A stretch of DNA of 64,000 nt from the NCBI RefSeq assembly GCF_030506285.1, contig NZ_CP119422.1, positions 5,195,501-5,259,500 of the forward strand, written 5' to 3'. This DNA comes from Catalinimonas niigatensis. GTDB taxonomy: Bacteria; Bacteroidota; Bacteroidia; Cytophagales; Cyclobacteriaceae. Under the pieces are notes generated by a model. It saw only the letters and a list, made by a program, of their open reading frames with translations, did not search any database and was not told the DNA's origin. Made by a program: the position numbers and the translations under genes. Positions within the stretch are counted from its first letter, which is position 1, and the number at the start of each line of letters is the position of its first letter. Positions 26,635-35,720 of this stretch are shown here, piece by piece.

Positions 26635-28071
26635 ATGAAAAGAATATATATGCTTATTTTATCGTGCACATTAACTGTTGTGTCATGTGACGATAACTTA
26701 GATGAAATCATACCGGAGCAATCCTTATCTGAAGAGCTCGCTTTTGCTAACTACAACAATGCCAATGGAGTATTGATTGGTACTTATGACCTGATGCAGG
26801 ATTTGCATGTATTTGGAAGCCAGCCACAGTTTATTTCAGATTTTATTACTGATAATGTAAACTTTACTGGCTCGTTTCCTTCACTTCAGGATTTTAATAA
26901 CTATTCAATTAATAGTAGCAACAGTACGGTAGATGAAGTATGGAGAGATGCCTATGAGGTGATATTAGGTACCAATGCCATCATTGCCAATGCTCCTCTT
27001 ATTGAGGATGCTAGTGATGAACAAAAGTTGGCTCTGGAAGGTGAAGCCAGGTTTGTAAGAGCAATGACTTACTTTTTGATTGCCAACTTATATTCTCAGC
27101 CCTATGTGGTTAGCCAGGGATCAAATTTGAGTGTTCCTCTCTATTTGGAGCCTTTTACAGGAGAAATAATTAACCTGCCCAGAAATACACTGGCTGAAGT
27201 GTATGGTCAAATTGAAGAGGATCTGCTATTTGCTGAGGAAAATTTACCCCCTACGGCTACCCAGGGCTTTGCTTCCTCTTATAGCGCAGCTGCTCTTTTG
27301 TCCAGATTATACCTGTATATGGAAGATTGGGCCGCAGCAGCGGAGTATGCCGATATAGCGATTTCATCTCCTGACTATGCTTTGAGCAGTAATATATCGT
27401 TTTACAACACAATTAGCAGTGAGATCATTTTCTCTGTTGAGAATAATGCTACGGACCCTCAAAGTGATAGTGATGCGGAAACCAGCAGCGGCTCCTGGGA
27501 TAGCTATTATACAGGAAGAGATCAGGGAGGTAGAGGTGATGGAGAATTCTCCCCGGATTTAGCAGCTCTTTTTGCAGAGCAACCTGAGGACTTGAGGGGA
27601 ACTTTTACGGTTACTGACGTGAATTTTAGTGGAGAGCCTGCAGTGTATACATTAAAATATGACAATGGCAACGATAATTCAAGCGATTATGCTGCCATCA
27701 GAGTGGCAGAAATGATGCTGAACAGAGCAGAAGCATTAGTAGAGTTGAATGGGGTAGATGAAGAAGCTATTGGTTTGGTCAATGACATTCGGAGTAGGGC
27801 TGGGTTGACTACATCCTGGACCACAGCAGATTTTGCTTCTGCTACAGACTTGCTTGAAGCTATATATACCGAGCGACGTAAAGAACTTGCTTTTGAAGGA
27901 CATCGGAGAATGGATTTGTTGAGGACGGGTAAACCCTTAAGAACGGCTGCCCCTCCAAGTGTTGCCATTCCAAATGCAGGTGTTGGCGTTGTAGCTGGAG
28001 ATCCTGAAGCTATTTGGCCTATTCCTCAGTCTCAGATCAATATCAATCCGTTGCTTGAACCTAATCCATAA
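26635..28071 (+). CDS. SusD/RagB-like nutrient-binding lipoprotein, pair 2
   Basis: A 478-residue classical RagB/SusD protein. From the ATG at 26635 the signal ends in a lipobox-like VVSC (Cys near 18). The upstream frame start (GTG 26602) lies inside the SusC gene and is rejected. Visible family segments: NANGVLIGTYDLMQ, a helical GEARFVRAMTYFLIANLY, NTLAEVYGQIEEDL, AEMMLNRAEALVELNG and the C-terminal YTERRKELAFEGHRRMDLLR with IWPIPQSQININP. It is the cell-surface ligand-binding partner of the 23577 receptor. Confidence 0.95.
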   Translation: MKRIYMLILSCTLTVVSCDDNLDEIIPEQSLSEELAFANYNNANGVLIGTYDLMQDLHVFGSQPQFISDFITDNVNFTGSFPSLQDFNNYSINSSNSTVDEVWRDAYEVILGTNAIIANAPLIEDASDEQKLALEGEARFVRAMTYFLIANLYSQPYVVSQGSNLSVPLYLEPFTGEIINLPRNTLAEVYGQIEEDLLFAEENLPPTATQGFASSYSAAALLSRLYLYMEDWAAAAEYADIAISSPDYALSSNISFYNTISSEIIFSVENNATDPQSDSDAETSSGSWDSYYTGRDQGGRGDGEFSPDLAALFAEQPEDLRGTFTVTDVNFSGEPAVYTLKYDNGNDNSSDYAAIRVAEMMLNRAEALVELNGVDEEAIGLVNDIRSRAGLTTSWTTADFASATDLLEAIYTERRKELAFEGHRRMDLLRTGKPLRTAAPPSVAIPNAGVGVVAGDPEAIWPIPQSQININPLLEPNP

Positions 28072-28163
28072 ATGGAGATTACGCTTAACTTTTCAACCCT
28101 GCTATGACAGTGACCTGATAAAGTAGGATGAGTTAAGTATAAGCACTGAATATATTTAAGAAG

Positions 28164-28198
28164 TACCTTGTCTTGCCTTTAAGACAGGGTATTTTTTT
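28164..28198 (+). terminator. Intrinsic terminator of SusCD operon 2
   Basis: TACCTTGTCTT (28164-28174) pairs with AAGACAGGGTA (28181-28191, one G-T pair), followed by seven T. Confidence 0.9.
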
Positions 28199-28579
28199 AC
28201 ATAGCTGTCTTAGGTTTAAACAAGCAGGTAGATTACGACTAGTAATTCGCAAGAGTATTATCGTAGCTCATCTCTGTTTGACTTATGATAATCATATGAT
28301 TTGTCCTTTACGGCTGCCGTTCTGCTCCTTTTTATCCCAGCCAGCAAGCTCAACAGGTTAAAGTTCCGTATTACCTCTGTCCAATCCACTTGATGTTCTT
28401 GTATATTGAAGAGAAAGCAGAACCTTGTTTGACTTTGTTATTTGTTGTTATAAGTTTTTCACTTGAATCCTCCCAAAACCCTACTTCTGTAAGTTTATCT
28501 GCCCTACCTGTTTCTGTCTTTATCCAGTCTTACAGTAAATTCACTTTGTTAAAATTATTTCCCACTAAAAAACAAGCGA
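28199..28579. other. Intergenic region before the 28580 gene
   Basis: About 380 bases without convincing coding sequence. Short open frames at 28173-28361 and 28390-28590 lack recognisable content. It probably holds the promoter of the 28580 gene. Confidence 0.4.
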
Positions 28580-29038
28580 ATGAAAAGTAACAGCAACGTG
28601 GTGTCCGTGCAGATACCGGATAAAGACATGGAGGCCATCCTGAAAAAGGCAGAAGAGTTACAAAACTTATTGTCACCTTATCTGATTGCGCTTAGCCCTG
28701 CCGATCGTAAAAAGGGACTGAAGATGAGCGACAAATCACTTCCCTTTGTAGAAAAAGCAGCGGAGTACGCGGTATCCAAGCCCGCATTTACTCCGCCATT
28801 TATGGAAGTAGAAGAGTTGGCCGTAGACCTGAAAGCTTTCAATGACCTGACAGTGGTGTACCGCGAAGTTGACCAGATTTGCAAAGGCCTGAGCGATACC
28901 ATCATGCAATCCGGTAGCGAAGCCTTTGGCGAAGCTCTGGCCTACTACAATGCGGTGAAGCAGGCCGCCAGGATGAACCGTCCCCAGGCCAAAGCAGTAT
29001 ACGAAGATCTGAAGAAACGTTTTGAGCAGAAGGCCTGA
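28580..29038 (+). CDS. Hypothetical helical protein conserved in Bacteroidota
   Basis: A 152-residue cytoplasmic all-helical protein: VVSVQIPDKDMEAILKKAEE, LSPADRKKGLKMSDKSLPFV, PPFMEVEELAVDLKAFNDL, SEAFGEALAYYNAVKQAA and a final AVYEDLKKRF. The LSPADR...KMSDKS...F and AYYNAVK...YEDLK(K/E)RF pattern recurs in many Bacteroidota hypothetical proteins (from recollection, not a search). No enzymatic motif. It is a single gene between SusCD operons 2 and 3, bounded by terminators on both sides, and is followed by a GC-rich repetitive stretch. Function unknown. Confidence 0.8.
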   Translation: MKSNSNVVSVQIPDKDMEAILKKAEELQNLLSPYLIALSPADRKKGLKMSDKSLPFVEKAAEYAVSKPAFTPPFMEVEELAVDLKAFNDLTVVYREVDQICKGLSDTIMQSGSEAFGEALAYYNAVKQAARMNRPQAKAVYEDLKKRFEQKA

Positions 29039-29073
29039 TGAGCAGTACAGGCTTTGTTGACGTAGTATTTTAG

Positions 29074-29100
29074 CCCGGTGCCTCTATACCGGGTTTTTTT
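29074..29100 (+). terminator. Intrinsic terminator of the 28580 gene
   Basis: CCCGGT (29074-29079) pairs with ACCGGG (29088-29093) around an 8-base loop, followed by seven T. Confidence 0.88.
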
Positions 29101-30155
29101 ATGCTTCGGATGGTATTAAACATAGGTAGCTTTCAGGCTTTTTTTTCATGGAGCAGGAGGTTCTCCGGGCCTCACAGGAATCTGCCAAGGCCAGCTAAGG
29201 GCAACTGCAGGACGCTATGCCCCTGCACAAGGGCGAAAGAGGCCCAAAGAAGATCAACCAACCCCTTACTTAGGCCCTCAAGGCTCTTCCTCAGGCCCTG
29301 TGAGGTCAGATTTAGGTCCAGCTACCACTACGCCAGGCCTGTTCGCCCCAGTTTTAGGTTTAATGTTCCCTTCTTCAGGCCCTTCATCCTTTTAATATCT
29401 GTCTGGTAATACCGTGAGGGCTATCCAGAGCAGATACAGACTTGATGATCAGGGGTATATTATTCAATGCTCACTTATTACTTTCTCAGAAAATAAGCAA
29501 TAACACTTCAATGCAAATAAAAAATAGCTGCCGCTATCTTAATTTTTCTGCTTCAGATGATACCAAGCTTTGCTATACATAAGTAACAATAAAGAGCGGT
29601 AAGGTGTAGGCGCTCGCTTAGCTTCTCTTTTCTTTCCGGATCTGAAGGTTAAATTGGTAAAATATATTCTTACTCTTCTTCTGATAATTTCAATCAAAAG
29701 AAATCCTGCCTTTTGATCTGCCGGGCGATAAATTCAGTAATGACGTTAGCAGTAGGGTAAAAGCATAATTCCTGAAATAAATTCCCGTCCATATTTATGC
29801 AAAATCTTACTTTTTTGCTCTGCAAAAAGTAAGATTTTTCCCAAAATTTTCTCAATATTTTTAAAGCTTATAATGTTTTATATTTTGAACTTTTTATCAC
29901 AAGCAATATAATATTATTAAATTAGTGAGTAAAAACATAAATAATAGTGTGATAGACAATTTTTATAAAATACAATTTTATTGTTAGTTATCATAAAAAA
30001 CTTACTTTTGTAAAATTCTATTTTGAGAATGGATAGAAACGGGTAGCATGAGGGCTCTATTCTTTTTTGGCATTAGCGACGCGTGCCTTACCCTTTACCC
30101 CAACTTCATTCATGTAATTAATAGAAAAGATTTTTAATCACTTAAACTATCTAAC
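29101..30155. other. About 1 kb gene-free region with AGGCC-rich block
   Basis: From 29150 to 29395 short motifs such as AGGCCC, AGGCCT and GGGCC recur at irregular spacing in both orientations, in a stretch markedly more GC-rich than its surroundings. The frame at 29101-29409 is open only because of this composition. The rest, 29400-30155, is AT-rich with a strong hairpin at 29801-29839 and presumably the promoter of SusC pair 3. Confidence 0.5.
29801..29839 (+). terminator. Strong terminator-like hairpin not preceded by a gene
   Basis: AAAATCTTAC (29801-29810) pairs with GTAAGATTTT (29829-29838); the stem continues through T6/A5 to a GC/GC pair around a TCT loop. It ends in a T-run. The nearest upstream gene already has its own terminator at 29074-29100, so a separate transcript may end here. 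Confidence 0.7.
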
Positions 30156-33100
30156 ATGAGAATGAATTTTACCAAGCTCTCATTGGCTGGCAACATGACT
30201 ATTCTGCGCTTTGTCGTAGGCTGCCTGCTAATGACCATTTTTAGTTATTCTAATGTGATGGCTCAGAGCCGTACTTTAGAAGGAACGGTTACCTCTGTGG
30301 AAGACGGTGGTCCCCTGCCGGGTGTAAACGTAATTGTCAAAGGCAGTACCATAGGTACCGTCACGGATATTGAAGGTAAGTATAGCCTCAACCTCCCCCA
30401 GGCAGCTGAAACGATACTTTTCACTTTTATAGGTCTTAAAGAACAGGAAGTGGCGATCAACGGACGCTCAGTGATTGATGTGGCCATGACAGAAGATGTC
30501 AGTCAACTTTCTGAAGTAGTAGTGACTGCTCTGGGGGTGGAAAGGGAAGAACGCTCCCTTGGCTATGCCGTGCAGGAAGTTAAAGGAGAAGAGTTCTCAG
30601 AAGCCCGTGAAACCAACGTAGTGAACTCACTGGCCGGTAGGGTAGCCGGGGTACAGGTAACTGGAGCATCCGGTAACCTGGGAGGATCTTCCCGTATAAT
30701 CCTTCGGGGTATTAATTCAATATCTGGAAATAACCAGCCTTTATTTGTGATTGATGGTACGCCTATTGATAACTCTAATTACAATACCTCAGGAACCGAG
30801 TTGGGTAGTGGTGGACGTGATTATGGGAATACCATACAGGATATCAACCCTGATGATATTGAGTCCATGTCAATACTTAAAGGACCCAGTGCGGCGGCAC
30901 TTTATGGTTCAAGAGCCTCTAATGGTGTCATTCTGATCACCACCAAAAAAGGTAAAGCCCGCAAAGGAATCGGCGTAGAGCTTAGCACCAACCTGACTTT
31001 TAATACCCCTTATATCCTTCCTGATTTCCAGAATGAATACGGTGGAGGCTATAAGCAAACATTTGACGAATACGAAGGTGAGCCGGTGGTCAATTATGCC
31101 GCTGACGAAAGCTGGGGGCCTCGTATGGATGGGCAACTGGTGCGCCAGTGGTACAGCTGGTATCCGGATGATCCTGACTTTGGCCAGATGACTCCTTTCC
31201 TGCCTCATCCTGACAATATCAGGGACTTTTATGAAACAGGAAAAACCTTTACCAATAGTGTAGCCCTTTCCGGGGGTAATGAGACTACCCTCTTCCGTTT
31301 ATCTTATACCAATACCGACCAGACAGGTACCCTGCCCAACAGTTCATTGGTGAGGAATAATCTGGGTTTTAACGGAAGCACCAAACTTAGTGAAAGGTTT
31401 ACTGCCTCTACCTCAATTAATTATGCACGCAACCGGGTGGATGGGGTGCCGGGAACAGGTTATGGAGCAGATGCCGGTAACGTAGTGACTTCGTTCAACG
31501 AATGGTATCAGCGTCAGCTGGATACGGAGAAGCTCAAAAATTATCAGACAGCAGACGGAAGAGACCGTACCTGGAACATCAAGAGTCCTACCGACTTAGA
31601 TCCCTTATACTGGGAAAATCCTTACTATGTGCTTAACAACAGTTTTGCTACCAGCCAGCGTGAGCGGGTATATGGTAATGTGTCTTTGGGTTATGACATC
31701 ACAGATGATTTGAAAGTAACCGGATGGGCAAGAACAGACTTCTACACCGACCGTCGCGATGACAGGATTGCCAGCGGTTCTATTCCTCAGGCCATGTATG
31801 AAGAAGAAGTGCGCGAGTTAAAAGAGACCAACTTTGAAATGTTGCTGCAATACAATAAGCAACTTAGCGAAGACTTCTCTTTAGGCGCTAATTTCGGAGC
31901 AAATACCAGAACCAATACTTTCTACCGCAACAAGGCCAGAACCGTGGGTGGTTTGAATGTTCCTAATTTCTTCAGCACTGAAGCTTCCATTGACCGCCCT
32001 ATCGTAGAAGATTATTACGATGAGAGAAGAGTCAATAGTATTTATGGTAGTGCTAACGTAGGCTTCAAAGACATTATTTATCTGGAAGGTACCATACGTA
32101 ACGACTGGTCTTCTACGCTCCCCGCAGAAAACAACTCTTACCTGTACCCTTCGCTTACCACCAGTTTTGTGTTTTCTGAACTTCTTCCCACTGCTGATTT
32201 CCTAAGCTTTGGTAAAATACGTGCAGGTTGGGCGCAGGTGGGTAATGATACCGATCCTTATCGTCTGGCTACCATTTATCGTTCTGAAAACAACTATGGT
32301 GATAATCCGGCATTCTCAGTGCCTAACCGTCTGAATAATGCTGACTTAAGACCTGAAATCACTACTTCTTATGAAATAGGACTGGACTTGCGTTTCTTCC
32401 AGGGCCGTCTGGGTATGGATGTGACTTATTATGACAACCAGAGTACCGACCAGATTCTTCCTTTGGATGTATCCGCTACCAGTGGTTTTGCGGATGCCAT
32501 TGTCAATGCTGGTTTAGTAACTAATAAAGGTTGGGAAGTCATGCTGACAGGTACCCCTGTAGAAACTGCCAGTGGGTTTCGCTGGGATGTGTCGGTAAAC
32601 TGGGCGAAAAATGAAAACAGGGTAGTAGAATTAGCCGAAGGCCAAACCAATTATTTAATCGGTACCTATGGACTTTCTGTCAACGCCAGAGAAGGACAGC
32701 CCTACGGGGTCATGGTTTCTTCCGGCTATGCGACTACCGACGACGGACAACGTATCATCAGTGCTAATGGTCTTTATGTGCAGGAGCAGGACAAAGTCGT
32801 AGGCAACGTACTTCCTGACTGGGTGGGAGGTGTTTCTAACAGCTTTAGTTTCAAAGGGATTAACCTGAGTGCTTTAATTGACTTCCGCAAAGGGGGAGAT
32901 ATCTACTCGGTGACTAACCGCTACGGATTGTACTCCGGCTTGCTGGAAGAAACGGTAGGAAACAATGACAAAGGATTTCCTATGCGTGACCCGGTGGCTG
33001 ATGGTGGCGGAATAATGCCGATAGGTGTAGTCAATACCGGTACTGCTGAAGCCCCTGTTTACGAACCTAATACACAGTATATTGAAGCGCAGAATTACTT

Positions 33101-33380
33101 TTCTCAGTCCAGCCTTCGTGAGCAGTTTGTGTATGACGGAAGTTTTATCAAGTTCAGAGAACTGCGTGCCGGTTATACTTTCCCTAAGAGCTTGTATGAG
33201 AACATTCCTGTGCAGTCTATCTCTATCGCTTTCGTAGGACGTAATCTGGCCGTACTTCACAAAAACATCCCCCATGTAGATCCTGAAGCAGCTTTGGGCT
33301 CTGGTAATATCCAGGGATTTGAAAACGGTCAGTTGCCTAGTTTAAGGTCTCTAGGATTTGATATCAATATCAAGCTTTAA
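30156..33380 (+). CDS. SusC/RagA TonB-linked outer membrane receptor, pair 3
   Basis: A 1,074-residue receptor. Sec signal (cleavage near VMAQS), CarboxypepD_reg-like domain (GPLPGVNVIVKGSTIGTVTD), then VVVTALGVEREERSLGYAVQ, NVVNSLAGRVAGVQVTGASG, PLFVIDGTPIDNSN and INPDDIESMSILKGPSAAAL, closely parallel to pair 1 segment by segment throughout the plug and barrel (for example TDPYRLA, DVTYY, FIKFRELRAGYT). The two are evidently duplicates. The barrel ends in INIKL. The start ATG at 30156 precedes a normal signal. It forms an operon with the SusD at 33411. Confidence 0.96.
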   Translation: MRMNFTKLSLAGNMTILRFVVGCLLMTIFSYSNVMAQSRTLEGTVTSVEDGGPLPGVNVIVKGSTIGTVTDIEGKYSLNLPQAAETILFTFIGLKEQEVAINGRSVIDVAMTEDVSQLSEVVVTALGVEREERSLGYAVQEVKGEEFSEARETNVVNSLAGRVAGVQVTGASGNLGGSSRIILRGINSISGNNQPLFVIDGTPIDNSNYNTSGTELGSGGRDYGNTIQDINPDDIESMSILKGPSAAALYGSRASNGVILITTKKGKARKGIGVELSTNLTFNTPYILPDFQNEYGGGYKQTFDEYEGEPVVNYAADESWGPRMDGQLVRQWYSWYPDDPDFGQMTPFLPHPDNIRDFYETGKTFTNSVALSGGNETTLFRLSYTNTDQTGTLPNSSLVRNNLGFNGSTKLSERFTASTSINYARNRVDGVPGTGYGADAGNVVTSFNEWYQRQLDTEKLKNYQTADGRDRTWNIKSPTDLDPLYWENPYYVLNNSFATSQRERVYGNVSLGYDITDDLKVTGWARTDFYTDRRDDRIASGSIPQAMYEEEVRELKETNFEMLLQYNKQLSEDFSLGANFGANTRTNTFYRNKARTVGGLNVPNFFSTEASIDRPIVEDYYDERRVNSIYGSANVGFKDIIYLEGTIRNDWSSTLPAENNSYLYPSLTTSFVFSELLPTADFLSFGKIRAGWAQVGNDTDPYRLATIYRSENNYGDNPAFSVPNRLNNADLRPEITTSYEIGLDLRFFQGRLGMDVTYYDNQSTDQILPLDVSATSGFADAIVNAGLVTNKGWEVMLTGTPVETASGFRWDVSVNWAKNENRVVELAEGQTNYLIGTYGLSVNAREGQPYGVMVSSGYATTDDGQRIISANGLYVQEQDKVVGNVLPDWVGGVSNSFSFKGINLSALIDFRKGGDIYSVTNRYGLYSGLLEETVGNNDKGFPMRDPVADGGGIMPIGVVNTGTAEAPVYEPNTQYIEAQNYFSQSSLREQFVYDGSFIKFRELRAGYTFPKSLYENIPVQSISIAFVGRNLAVLHKNIPHVDPEAALGSGNIQGFENGQLPSLRSLGFDINIKL

Positions 33381-33410
33381 GGATCAACCCAATAAAAGTC
33401 AATTTCATAA

Positions 33411-34979
33411 ATGAATGTATATATGAAAAATACAAAAATATATCTTCTGGCAGTTAGCATGCTGATGGCAGGAGCCTGTACTGAGGATTTTGAGAGCATC
33501 AATACCAACCCTAACTCTCCTACAGAAGTACCTCCTTCTTATCTCTTGACCCACGCAGAGCGGGGATTGAGAGAAATTTTCAACACTTCCGGTTTACTGT
33601 ATGCTCAAATGTGGTCTGAAACCCAGTACACCAATACCAGCCGTTATGATGTAGAACCTCTGGACTTTAGTGAGTACTACAGAGGCACACAACTGGCTAC
33701 TGAGACAAGTAATGGAGGTTTATACGATTTGCAGGAAATCATTCGGCTCAACACCGATGAAGAGACGAGAGAGGCGGTATCTGCTTTCGGTAGTAATAAC
33801 AACCAGATTGCGGTAGCCCGTATTCTGAAAGCCTGGACCTATCATCGCCTTACCGATATCTGGGGTGATATTCCTTACTCTGAAGCTCTTAAGGGAAGAG
33901 AGAATTTTTTACCCAGCTACGATGCCCAATCGGATATCTATGCTGATCTGATTACCGAGTTGGATGAAGCTACTGCCCAGATTGAAGAAGGCGCTGCCGG
34001 GGTAGAAGGCGATGCAATCTACAGCGGTGATATGGCTAAGTGGAAGCTTTTTGCCCAGTCGCTTAAGTTAAGGATTGGTATCCGTATGTCTGATGTAGCT
34101 CCTGATGCCGCACAAGCGGCCATCACCAGCGCATTAAGTCAGGGGGTATTTACCAGCAATGCAGACAATGCATACTTTCAGAACCTCTCAGACGCTGCGA
34201 ATGATAACCAGTATTATGAGCATTTCCTTACCAGAACGGATTATGCGATCAGCAACGTCATGGATGAGTATATGTCAGCCATCAGCGATCCCCGTCTGAA
34301 TATCTACGCCAGCCCTACCGGTGGTTCACTGGAAGCCTTTACTGCTGACAGAAGTGCTGAATTAGTAGTGGAAGGGATGCCTTATGGTGTTAACCAGGCA
34401 ACTGCCGGAAGCATCACCAACAATTCAATTTCATTCCCCAGTGCCGTAGTAAGGTCAGCTACCTCTCCCAGCCTGATCATGACTTATCCTGAAGTGTTGT
34501 TCATTCAGGCAGAAGCTGCTGCAAGAGGATGGATTGGCGGAGATGCTGCCACTTTATACGAGCAGGCCATTACGGCTTCTATGGAATTCTGGAATGATCA
34601 ATCTATGTCTACGGATTATGCCGCAATTTATGGCGTATCAGGCATTGAAAGCAGCTTTGATGTAGCCATCACCGCAGAAGAGATCGCAACCTATCTACAG
34701 CAGCCTGCTGTTGCTTTTACGCAGGCCAATGCGCTACAGCAAATTGCCGAGCAGAAGTGGGTTGCGCTGTATATGCAGGGTTTGGAAGCCTGGTCTGAGT
34801 GGAGACGTACCGGATACCCTGAATTGCAGCGTGCTCCTGATGCTTTTGATGGTAGGGAGATACCTCGTCGCAGAGGCTATGGCCAGATTGAGTTTGATCT
34901 GAATCAGACGAATTATGAAGCAGCGGTTGCCCGTCAGGGTCCTAATACCATGAGTACCCGTTTGTGGTGGGACCAGTAG
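33411..34979 (+). CDS. SusD/RagB-like nutrient-binding lipoprotein (SusD-like_2 type), pair 3
   Basis: A 522-residue lipoprotein, 30 bases after the SusC stop. Two ATGs are possible (33411 and 33423); the second gives the tighter signal, ending MAGAC. SusD-like_2 features parallel pair 1: FESINTNPNSPTEVPPSYLL, ILKAWTYHRLTDIWGDIPYS, GDMAKWKLFAQSLKLRIGIR, EQKWVALYMQGLEAWSEWRR and a terminal RLWWDQ. Surface partner of the 30156 receptor. No third gene follows, and a strong terminator stands 43 bases downstream. Confidence 0.95.
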   Translation: MNVYMKNTKIYLLAVSMLMAGACTEDFESINTNPNSPTEVPPSYLLTHAERGLREIFNTSGLLYAQMWSETQYTNTSRYDVEPLDFSEYYRGTQLATETSNGGLYDLQEIIRLNTDEETREAVSAFGSNNNQIAVARILKAWTYHRLTDIWGDIPYSEALKGRENFLPSYDAQSDIYADLITELDEATAQIEEGAAGVEGDAIYSGDMAKWKLFAQSLKLRIGIRMSDVAPDAAQAAITSALSQGVFTSNADNAYFQNLSDAANDNQYYEHFLTRTDYAISNVMDEYMSAISDPRLNIYASPTGGSLEAFTADRSAELVVEGMPYGVNQATAGSITNNSISFPSAVVRSATSPSLIMTYPEVLFIQAEAAARGWIGGDAATLYEQAITASMEFWNDQSMSTDYAAIYGVSGIESSFDVAITAEEIATYLQQPAVAFTQANALQQIAEQKWVALYMQGLEAWSEWRRTGYPELQRAPDAFDGREIPRRRGYGQIEFDLNQTNYEAAVARQGPNTMSTRLWWDQ

Positions 34980-35021
34980 TAAGATAACAAGAATAAATTA
35001 AGCTTAAGGCACATTAAGCGG

Positions 35022-35058
35022 TAGCTCCCTATTTATGTAAATAGGGAGCTATTTTTTT
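35022..35058 (+). terminator. Intrinsic terminator of SusCD operon 3
   Basis: TAGCTCCCTATTT (35022-35034) pairs perfectly with AAATAGGGAGCTA (35039-35051) around ATGT, followed by seven T. Confidence 0.95.
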
Positions 35059-35720
35059 GAGAAACAACTAGTTTAAAAGTAAGGATTTGGCTGCAAATGA
35101 ATTTATATCAGAATTAAGCATGTGAAATATTCTGCAAACGCTGTGTATTGCCCTAAAATCTTATTTTTCTATGAAGCTTTAAGCGTTATTCTTTCCATGA
35201 AAAATTTTTCATATAAAAAGGAGGCACAGGTACCATAGATAAATACGGTATTCCGTAATTCAATAAAAAATAAGCTTAAGGTAAAAATTTTCAATATTAA
35301 ATTTAACTTATGTTTGATTCAAAAAAAATCATTTATTCTGGTAAATAATTATAAATTTATCAATAAAAATAAAGAAACATTATAAGCAAAATTTACCACA
35401 ACGCAATATTATTAATACATATAAGCTTTGATATTTAAAGTATAATTCTGATTTTTTAATAAAGATCAGTATATAATTTTAAAATTGTAGCTTAGAAAGT
35501 TGAAAATTAAATTTTAAAAATTACTTTTACTAAGTGTTTATATTGGGTACGTAATATTCATCAATATATGCACAAATTATACTCAGATTTTTTACCTGCC
35601 CCTCAAAGGTAAATTGACTAAGTATTGCTATCCCTATGGCAGTTTTGATGCCCAAATCCGATCCGATTTTTCAGTCTTTATATTTGAGGTATGTTTTATT
35701 TTAAACCAAATTTTAATTCT
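35059..35720 (+). other. Very AT-rich leader region of SusC pair 4
   Basis: About 660 bases of extreme AT-richness without an ORF. It presumably carries the promoter and 5' leader of the fourth SusC gene. No operator or riboswitch-like fold could be identified by eye. Confidence 0.4.

Noticed and set aside
28173-28590. Two short frames in the gap after SusD 2
   Set aside because: The first begins inside the terminator hairpin, the second overlaps the next gene's start; neither has a recognisable motif.
29101-29409. 102-codon plus-strand frame after the 28580 gene
   Set aside because: It begins in the terminator T-run and is open only because of AGGCC-rich composition; Arg/Pro/Ser-rich with no domain.
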